64,000 nucleotides of DNA, taken from Winogradskyella flava (lineage in GTDB: Bacteria > Bacteroidota > Bacteroidia > Flavobacteriales > Flavobacteriaceae). The position numbers and the translations under genes were made by a program. The notes below the pieces were generated by a model that saw nothing but the letters and a program-made list of their open reading frames with translations, ran no database searches and was not told where the DNA came from. The stretch spans positions 186,001-250,000 of the forward strand of contig NZ_JACLCP010000003.1 of the NCBI RefSeq assembly GCF_014243395.1, written 5' to 3'. Of the stretch, positions 58,877 to 64,000 are shown piece by piece (position 1 is the first letter of the stretch; every line of letters begins with the position of its first letter).

Positions 58877-59407
58877 TTACAATACCATATCCCTTAATTG
58901 TTGAATACAGTTTCTATTTCTTGTTTTTATAGTGCCAATAGGCATGTTTAGCTCTTCCGAAGCTTCCTTTTGGGTAAACCCTTTAAAATACAAGAGTTCA
59001 ATCACATCTTTACATTTTTGGCCGAGGTTAGTGACAAACTTTTTAATTCCGATAGCATCTGTACTGCTATCTAAATTATCATGACTTGATATAATATCTA
59101 CGAAATTATCAGCATCGAGGTTTTGTCTAGATTGCCTGTAAGCCTTTGATCTTGTTTTATCTATAGCAGCGTTTCTTGCGATATTAATCAACCAAGTAAA
59201 AAAACGTCCTTTTTGAGGCGAATAGGATTCCGCCTTTTGCCAAGCTTTAATAAATACATCTTGCATTAACTCTTGAGAAATGTCTGGATCTTTAACAATA
59301 TTGTAAATAACACCATGCATACTAGCGCTGTACATTTGATACAAGGTCTCAAATGCCACTTGGTCTTTATTTTGAAATCGTTTTACAAGTGAATCTATAT
59401 CTGCCAT
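58877..59407 (-). CDS. ECF RNA polymerase sigma factor
   Basis: 176 residues. Region 2 contains the core-binding and -10 recognition part DISQELMQDVFIKAWQKAESYSPQKGRFFTWLINIARNAAIDKTRSK (about 42-88); region 4 has IELLYFKGFTQKEASEELNMPIGTIKTRNRNCIQQLRDM (about 136-174). It is a SigK-like ECF factor and is paired with the RskA-type anti-sigma gene downstream. No conserved -35/-10 for the factor was recognised upstream. Confidence 0.94.
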   Translation of the reverse strand: MADIDSLVKRFQNKDQVAFETLYQMYSASMHGVIYNIVKDPDISQELMQDVFIKAWQKAESYSPQKGRFFTWLINIARNAAIDKTRSKAYRQSRQNLDADNFVDIISSHDNLDSSTDAIGIKKFVTNLGQKCKDVIELLYFKGFTQKEASEELNMPIGTIKTRNRNCIQQLRDMVL

Positions 59408-59555
59408 AAAGGCCTAAAACTTTAGATGTTTAAAAATACAAAAGGAAGTATAATATCTTGTGGATTTAATCTAAAATTTTATTTGCAACTTTCAAAGCGT
59501 GTTGTCCTAAGCATGTAAGATTTTAATTGATACATTTAGGATTTTCAGTTTCTCT

Positions 59556-60470
59556 TCAATTGAAAGTTTTTCTGAATTCCAAAGGCGACATTTCGGTTTT
59601 CTTTTTAAATAATTTATTAAAGGAGGCAGGCCTTTCAAATCCTAAATTATAGGCTATTTCACTTACAGATAGTAAAGTTGAAGATAGTTGTTCTTTGGCT
59701 TTATTTATAACTGTTTGGTGAATGTGTTGTTGGGTGCTCATCCCAGTCAAAGATTTTAACATGCTGCTCAGGTAATTTGGAGAAAGACTCAACTGATCTG
59801 CAATCCATTGCACACTGGGTAATCCCCTTTCTGTTAAACGATCTTCCTTAAAATAATTGTTCAATAGGGCTTCTAATTCATCAAGTGTTCTGTGATTTAG
59901 AATTTTCCTAGTAATGAATTGGCGTTCATAAAAACGTTCAGCATAGTTGAGCAATAATTCTAACTGTGAAATAATTATTTTTTGACTGAATTTGTCAAGA
60001 TTAGATTGATACTCACGCTTAATATTGTTAAGTAAATCTGTTATCATATGTTCTTCTTTTTCAGATAAGAACAGTGCTTCATTTATGGTGTATCCAAAGA
60101 ATTCATATTGCTTGATCTGTTTTGTCAAACCTGTATTCCATAAAAAGTCTGGATGAACCAATAATAACCAGCCAGAGGGTTTGTGTCCTATATTGGGATT
60201 GCTTTCAAGGCTCATGACTTGATCAGGGGCGACAAACGTCATCAAGCCTTCATCAAAATCATATTCTTGCTGGCCATAGAAAAATTTATAAGCTATATTT
60301 CGTTTTAAACCAATTGTATAATAATCTTGAGTCCATTTTAATTCACTAATATCTTCTGGATACTGAACTTGTGAATAATCAATAAGACTGATTAAAGGGT
60401 GTTCAGGTGCCGGAAGATTAGCAATTTTATGATAATCACTAATTCTTTTAAATCTTTTAATAGCTTTCAT
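59556..60470 (-). CDS. AraC family transcriptional regulator (soluble)
   Basis: 304 residues. A cupin-like N-terminal domain (HPLISLIDYSQVQYPEDI; LMTFVAPDQVMSLESNPNIGHKPSGWLLLVHPDFL, about 76-110) and a C-terminal AraC domain: SVQWIADQLSLSPNYLSSMLKSLTGMSTQQHIHQTVINKAKEQL (about 222-265) and LSVSEIAYNLGFERPASFNKLFKKKTEMSPLEFRKTF. In Bacteroidota this type often sits next to oxidoreductase genes it controls, and here an SDR gene precedes it on the same strand with a hairpin between. Confidence 0.92.
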   Translation of the reverse strand: MKAIKRFKRISDYHKIANLPAPEHPLISLIDYSQVQYPEDISELKWTQDYYTIGLKRNIAYKFFYGQQEYDFDEGLMTFVAPDQVMSLESNPNIGHKPSGWLLLVHPDFLWNTGLTKQIKQYEFFGYTINEALFLSEKEEHMITDLLNNIKREYQSNLDKFSQKIIISQLELLLNYAERFYERQFITRKILNHRTLDELEALLNNYFKEDRLTERGLPSVQWIADQLSLSPNYLSSMLKSLTGMSTQQHIHQTVINKAKEQLSSTLLSVSEIAYNLGFERPASFNKLFKKKTEMSPLEFRKTFN

Positions 60471-60486
60471 AGTCTTAAATTTAGTG

Positions 60487-60520
60487 AAAAGAATTGGACT
60501 AGATTTAGCCCAATTCTTTT
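60487..60520 (-). terminator. Hairpin between the SDR and AraC genes
   Basis: Perfect 11-bp stem AAAAGAATTGG/CCAATTCTTTT around a 12-base loop, starting five bases after the SDR stop codon. The U residues are inside the stem, so termination is likely but not certain. Confidence 0.6.
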
Positions 60521-60524
60521 GGGA

Positions 60525-61280
60525 TTAAACGAGCATACCTCCAGAGACCTCTATACGCTGACCATTTACCCAACTTGCTTTATCAGAGCATAAAAATGCA
60601 ATAACACCACCTATATCTTCGGCTTCTCCTACGCGTCCTAATGCTGTAATGCTAGCGATAAGTTTTGCTTTTTCTTCATTTTTATTACTGCCGCCGGCAA
60701 AATCCGTTGCAATAGCACCTGGTGCCACCGTATTTGCTGTAATTTTTCTGCTACCAAGTTCTTTAGCTAGATACCGTGTAAACACCTCGACTCCACCTTT
60801 CATTATAGCATAAGAAGACATGCCTGGAAGACTGAATCTAGCGAGTCCACTAGATATATTTATAATACGTCCGCCATCATTGATGTATGGCAGTGCCCTT
60901 TGTGTTAAAAAATAGACACTTTTAAGATGCACGTTCATCATTTCGTTGAACTGCGCTTCTTTGGTATCTGCAATAAAATTAAAAGTACCTGTACCTGCGT
61001 TGTTGATTAAAAAGTCAAAATTAGAATTGCCATGCTTTTCTTTTAGATATGCCGTAGCATTTTCAATAAATATCTGACCACTCTTAAAATCGTTAGCATC
61101 AAATTGAAAAGCTTTGGCATCTTGTCCAGTAATTTTAATCTCATCAATAAGCTCGTTTGCCTTGGTAATATTGCTGTGGTAAGAAAAGATGATGTCAATA
61201 CCATGTTGTGCAAGATTTAGTGCCATATCTCTGCCTAAACCTCTACTGCCTCCTGTAATAATTGCTGTTTTTGTGCTCAT
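60525..61280 (-). CDS. SDR family oxidoreductase
   Basis: 251 residues, classical short-chain dehydrogenase: cofactor motif ITGGSRGLGRDMALNLAQ (TGxxxGxG, about 8-25), DFLINNAGTG (NNAG, about 88-97), catalytic serine in IINISSGLARFSLPGMSSYAIMKGGVE (S near 142, YxxxK at about 155-159), and the C-terminal FLCSDKASWVNGQRIEVSGGM. R-rich first loop favours NADP(H). Substrate unknown. Followed on the strand by the AraC regulator. Confidence 0.93.
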   Translation of the reverse strand: MSTKTAIITGGSRGLGRDMALNLAQHGIDIIFSYHSNITKANELIDEIKITGQDAKAFQFDANDFKSGQIFIENATAYLKEKHGNSNFDFLINNAGTGTFNFIADTKEAQFNEMMNVHLKSVYFLTQRALPYINDGGRIINISSGLARFSLPGMSSYAIMKGGVEVFTRYLAKELGSRKITANTVAPGAIATDFAGGSNKNEEKAKLIASITALGRVGEAEDIGGVIAFLCSDKASWVNGQRIEVSGGMLV

Positions 61281-61489
61281 AATAGTGTTGTTTTTTTATT
61301 ATGATACAAAGTTGAAATAAAACAAAACATCCTACTTTTCCATATCTATGAATCTCTTGTCATTATCTCCGTTTTTTAAGTAAACTATATTATTTCCTCT
61401 GTAAAAAAGGACATTACATCGTAATTTTCTTACAGTTTTAGTATTTATTTATACATTCGAATGCCCTCACTGATATAAACTTAATTAAA

Positions 61490-61918
61490 ATGCTAAGTCT
61501 TAAGAATACTCGGTTTTATTCTGATGTCATAAAAGAACTAAATTACCCGTTTGCTGATGTCTATATTTTTGAAGGCTATGTGCTTTCAGAAATAAAGGAA
61601 GGAGTGGTTTTTTCGTGGGAAGATCACGCTAAGAAAATGGCAGAAGACGTTGCTGAATTTGCGCAAACAGACGGTAGTGAACTTGTGTATTTATCACATC
61701 GTATACATTCGTATTCACTTAAACCAATGGACTGGCTATACTTTTATAAGAATAGTTTCAGCCTTAGAGGTTATGGCGTTATAGGTTACAACAGTTTTAG
61801 CTTTCTTAATACGGTTATAGAAAATTTATTTTTTAATAAAAAAATACGACGGTTTAACGATTTGGAAACTGCTATTCAATGGGCAGAAAGCAAGGTTTTG
61901 GTCAATATAAATGAGTAG
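61490..61918 (+). CDS. Protein of unknown function, possible STAS/SpoIIAA-like fold
   Basis: 142 residues, soluble. A start such as KNTRFYSDVIKELNYPFADVYIFEGYVLSEIKEGVVFSWEDHAKKMAEDVAEF, a central LVYLSHRIHSYSLKPMDWLYFY and a closing IRRFNDLETAIQWAESKVL. The closing FNDLETAIQWA is typical of SpoIIAA-like/STAS-type proteins in Bacteroidota, where 'F-x-D-x-x-A-x-x-W' ends the domain. The call is tentative. A plus-strand single gene; the 209-base gap upstream contains no obvious gene. Confidence 0.65.
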   Translation: MLSLKNTRFYSDVIKELNYPFADVYIFEGYVLSEIKEGVVFSWEDHAKKMAEDVAEFAQTDGSELVYLSHRIHSYSLKPMDWLYFYKNSFSLRGYGVIGYNSFSFLNTVIENLFFNKKIRRFNDLETAIQWAESKVLVNINE

Positions 61919-61931
61919 TTGGGTCGTTTGA

Positions 61932-62285
61932 TTAATTCTTAAACGCTAAGCTCAATTGTTTTCCAAACGTAGCAGCAATGCCTGCAGCTAGACCACCAAC
62001 AACACCAGTCACTAATATTAAGACATAAGGATTTCCTCCTAATGGTAATAGTTGCGCAATACGTTTTGCTAAAGTGAAATCATTTCCATTACTTAAAATA
62101 AAGCTGTAAATAGCCCAAAATAAAAGGATAGCCAGGAATGGCACCAAAAAGACGGCTGCTTTTTTTAGAGGAATAAATAAAGCAGTTGTTAGCGCTGCTG
62201 TCATTACCGACCACCAAGGCAAGAAAAAGGATAAAACAATAGCCAAAACTAGGGTAGCGATGAAGTTGAGTATTTTATTGTTCAT
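61932..62285 (-). CDS. Small polytopic membrane protein
   Basis: 117 residues with four hydrophobic helices (about 5-22, 27-38, 45-68, 86-108), ending ATFGKQLSLAFKN. Starts directly after the stop of the penicillin acylase gene (TAAATG), so it is co-translated with it. Glycine-rich LVTGVVGGLAAGIAATFG is the most notable segment. No family recognised; the coupling hints at a role with the acylase, such as export or anchoring. Confidence 0.75.
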   Translation of the reverse strand: MNNKILNFIATLVLAIVLSFFLPWWSVMTAALTTALFIPLKKAAVFLVPFLAILLFWAIYSFILSNGNDFTLAKRIAQLLPLGGNPYVLILVTGVVGGLAAGIAATFGKQLSLAFKN

Positions 62286-64000
62286 TTATTTAGCTGGTAT
62301 TAGGGTTTGAGTTCCGATAATGACGTCTGTAGCTTCATCGGATTGCAAAAAGTTGAGACTGTGGTATTTTCCTGCGGCCCAATCATCAATAAAATTATCG
62401 TAATATTTACTACCTGGATTGCCAGACTGTCCTCCAGGATAAATACCTAGCGCAGTAGGAGGAGAGGTCATTTCTACAATCATCCGCCAAGATGGACCAT
62501 GATTTTCTGATGTAGCATTCACAATATTTCGATCGCCACCAATTGGAATATCAAAACGAGAAAATGCAGGAAGTGCTTGCAATAAATGCCCTGCATAAGT
62601 GCCTTTATAATTTGCCCATTTGTAATCGCCTTGCTCTTCTTTTATTTCTAAAAGACGTTCAGCAGCTTTTTTAAAGGCTAGAAGAAACAAATCTGAAGCA
62701 GTTTCAACTTTATCAGTTTCAACAATATCCATTAACTCATGGTTACCATTATTCTTTAAAAGATAGATGGTCTGGTAGGTATATGGAGGAGTCAAAGCGG
62801 TATCTTCTAAATCAAATTCATCCCAAACCATATTGTATAGTTTGCCATACCATTGTCTCCAAATACTTGGTCCAACTTCATCTATATCATTGTTAAATTG
62901 CCATGACTTTATTTCTGATAAAATATCAAGTTCTTTATTGTTTAAGCCCGTTGTACTCATATGCTCTAGCATGTAGGGCACTAATTCTGCCGCTTTAAGA
63001 TTGTAATTATTGTTGTGTAAATTTTTAAAATCCTCTACATTAAATTTTTCCTTAGATGTAAAGAAGTCATTAATCACGCGATTTCTATAGGTTTCATAGC
63101 CATCATTAAAAACATAAAACGGATAATTTTCATCAACTGGATGCTGATTCGCGGAGCTTACAAAACCACGTTTTGGATTTTTGACTTTAGCATTAAATTC
63201 TTGAGGAATATAACTTTGCCAATCATTTTCTGGATTGCTACCATCCATTAAAAACTTGCCTTGTCCTTCCCATTTATTTGGAAATTTACCTTGGATCCAT
63301 AAAGCAATATCACCATCGGTTGAAGCAAATACAAAATTTTGAGCAGGCGCATTCCAATAGGCTAAGGCATTGACATAGTCGTCATAGTTTTTAGCCTTAT
63401 TGAGCTCTAAAAAGGTTTTTTGATTGTTACCACCTTCATGGCCTACCCATTTCATAGCGTAACCAGCCAATTCTAAATCGGATTTAAAATTTTTATCATA
63501 CACTACGGGACCATGGTGCGTATAAAGTACGGTATCCTTATAATTCTCTTTACCTTTAATTTTTATATCTTCAATTCTGATGGTTAGGTCTTTCCATTTG
63601 CCGTCATATTTATATTTGGTGCGGTTGTCGTTAAATTCGACCTTGTACCAATCAATAACATCTCTCGTGGCGTTGGTTTCTCCCCAAGCGATATGCTGGT
63701 TAAATCCTGAAATCACGCTCAAAGCTCCAGGAATAGTGGCGCCAAACGCATTATGATTTGGAGTACTCAACTGCATCACAAACCAAATGGCTGGTAAATT
63801 CAATCCTAAATGTGGATCATTCGCTAAGATTGGATGTCCTGTAGCTGACTTGTCACCAGAAATGGCCCAATTATTACTACCGTTATCTGGATTAGGCTTT
63901 ACAATGGTTTCTCTTATGGTATCTAAAAGGGCTAGACTTTCGGGTAATTCAGTTTGTGGTACATCAATAAAACTCCAATCCGTTTCGTTAGGAATAACTG
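62286..64000 (-). CDS. Penicillin acylase family protein (3' part; 5' end outside the window)
   Basis: The frame is open to the right edge, giving the last 571 codons of an enzyme whose full length is normally about 750-850. It is an Ntn hydrolase made as a precursor that cleaves itself; the nucleophile serine starts the beta chain in GSNNWAISG, with the serine codon at 63876..63878. Then come ILANDPHLGLNLPAIWF, PGALSVISGFNQHIAWGETNATRDVIDWY (oxyanion region), KWVGHEGGNNQKTF, FVFASTDGDIALWIQG and, close to the end, GGDRNIVNATSENHGPSWRMIVE. Substrates of this group are acyl amides including N-acyl-homoserine lactones. The downstream small membrane protein is coupled. Confidence 0.93.
   Translation of the reverse strand, partial: VIPNETDWSFIDVPQTELPESLALLDTIRETIVKPNPDNGSNNWAISGDKSATGHPILANDPHLGLNLPAIWFVMQLSTPNHNAFGATIPGALSVISGFNQHIAWGETNATRDVIDWYKVEFNDNRTKYKYDGKWKDLTIRIEDIKIKGKENYKDTVLYTHHGPVVYDKNFKSDLELAGYAMKWVGHEGGNNQKTFLELNKAKNYDDYVNALAYWNAPAQNFVFASTDGDIALWIQGKFPNKWEGQGKFLMDGSNPENDWQSYIPQEFNAKVKNPKRGFVSSANQHPVDENYPFYVFNDGYETYRNRVINDFFTSKEKFNVEDFKNLHNNNYNLKAAELVPYMLEHMSTTGLNNKELDILSEIKSWQFNNDIDEVGPSIWRQWYGKLYNMVWDEFDLEDTALTPPYTYQTIYLLKNNGNHELMDIVETDKVETASDLFLLAFKKAAERLLEIKEEQGDYKWANYKGTYAGHLLQALPAFSRFDIPIGGDRNIVNATSENHGPSWRMIVEMTSPPTALGIYPGGQSGNPGSKYYDNFIDDWAAGKYHSLNFLQSDEATDVIIGTQTLIPAK

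Noticed and set aside
62286-63803. Penicillin acylase starting at the TTG at 63803
   Set aside because: The frame stays open to the window edge and the nucleophile serine (GSNNW) lies upstream of this codon, so the true start is outside the window.
1-64000. CRISPR array, tRNA or rRNA genes
   Set aside because: No regularly spaced short repeats and no cloverleaf or rRNA signature were seen in the intergenic regions when read by eye; a covariance search would be needed for certainty.

Overview
The window is about 64 kb of AT-rich chromosome from a member of the Flavobacteriaceae (phylum Bacteroidota). The support for this is: a type IX secretion cargo protein with a C-terminal sorting domain, the gliding lipoprotein GldI, Bacteroidota-specific families (OstA-like protein, DUF3810, DUF6090, DUF6503, DUF6932, choice-of-anchor L, 2TM proteins), a Fur protein of the Bacteroidota type, and promoters of the TTG-N19-TAnnTTTG class (best example upstream of ndk). 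The genus cannot be fixed from the sequence; relatives of Winogradskyella or Psychroserpens are plausible. No rRNA, tRNA, CRISPR array, transposase or integrase was seen.

Layout. 1-7.4 kb is a conserved housekeeping block on the minus strand (TPR protein start, class III aminotransferase, OstA-like, purA, fur, RelA/SpoT). 7.5-13.6 kb holds a PEBP protein with an AraC regulator, DoxX, DUF6090, a glycosidase-like lipoprotein, an M48 protease and an SPOUT rRNA methyltransferase. 13.6-18.1 kb has a large T9SS-secreted adhesin-like protein and a DUF6503 lipoprotein. 18.2-24.1 kb has a small membrane protein between twin hairpins, a pair of amidohydrolase genes carrying three amidohydrolase-like domains, and DUF3810. 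24.2-29.8 kb has pepD, a PPIase/gldI/DHH-phosphoesterase operon, a 0.6-kb stretch of intergenic repeats and ndk.

29.8-36.7 kb is accessory. It opens with an apparent insertion next to a duplicated ndk 3' end (serine hydrolase plus HTH regulator), then an orphan membrane protein, a two-gene DUF6932 nucleotidyltransferase-like/coiled-coil module bracketed by inverted palindromic repeats, and a two-gene module led by an ADP-ribosyltransferase-fold candidate. 36.8-52.8 kb returns to conserved content: a serine hydrolase, a LytS/LytTR two-component operon in which the kinase and three satellites share a 2TM domain, an AraC regulator sandwiched between two SRPBCC genes, a LETM1-like protein, and a DUF4331-DUF4331-TPR-TonB receptor cluster. 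52.9-58.0 kb is a second accessory stretch (orphan 86-aa protein, CPBP protease, and a hydrolase/serine hydrolase/AraC module bracketed by short terminal inverted repeats). 58.1-64 kb has a sigma/anti-sigma pair, AraC plus SDR, two small proteins and the 3' part of a penicillin acylase gene.

Most striking non-obvious signals: (1) a shared AraC operator architecture, TTGAMC half-sites exactly 21 bp apart and a TAATTTTG element 38-39 bp further on, at two unlinked loci; (2) two-gene candidate defence or toxin-antitoxin modules at 33.7-36.6 kb; (3) the ndk 3'-end duplication; (4) modules bracketed by inverted repeats without any recombinase; (5) the 2TM-fused histidine kinase with 2TM satellites.
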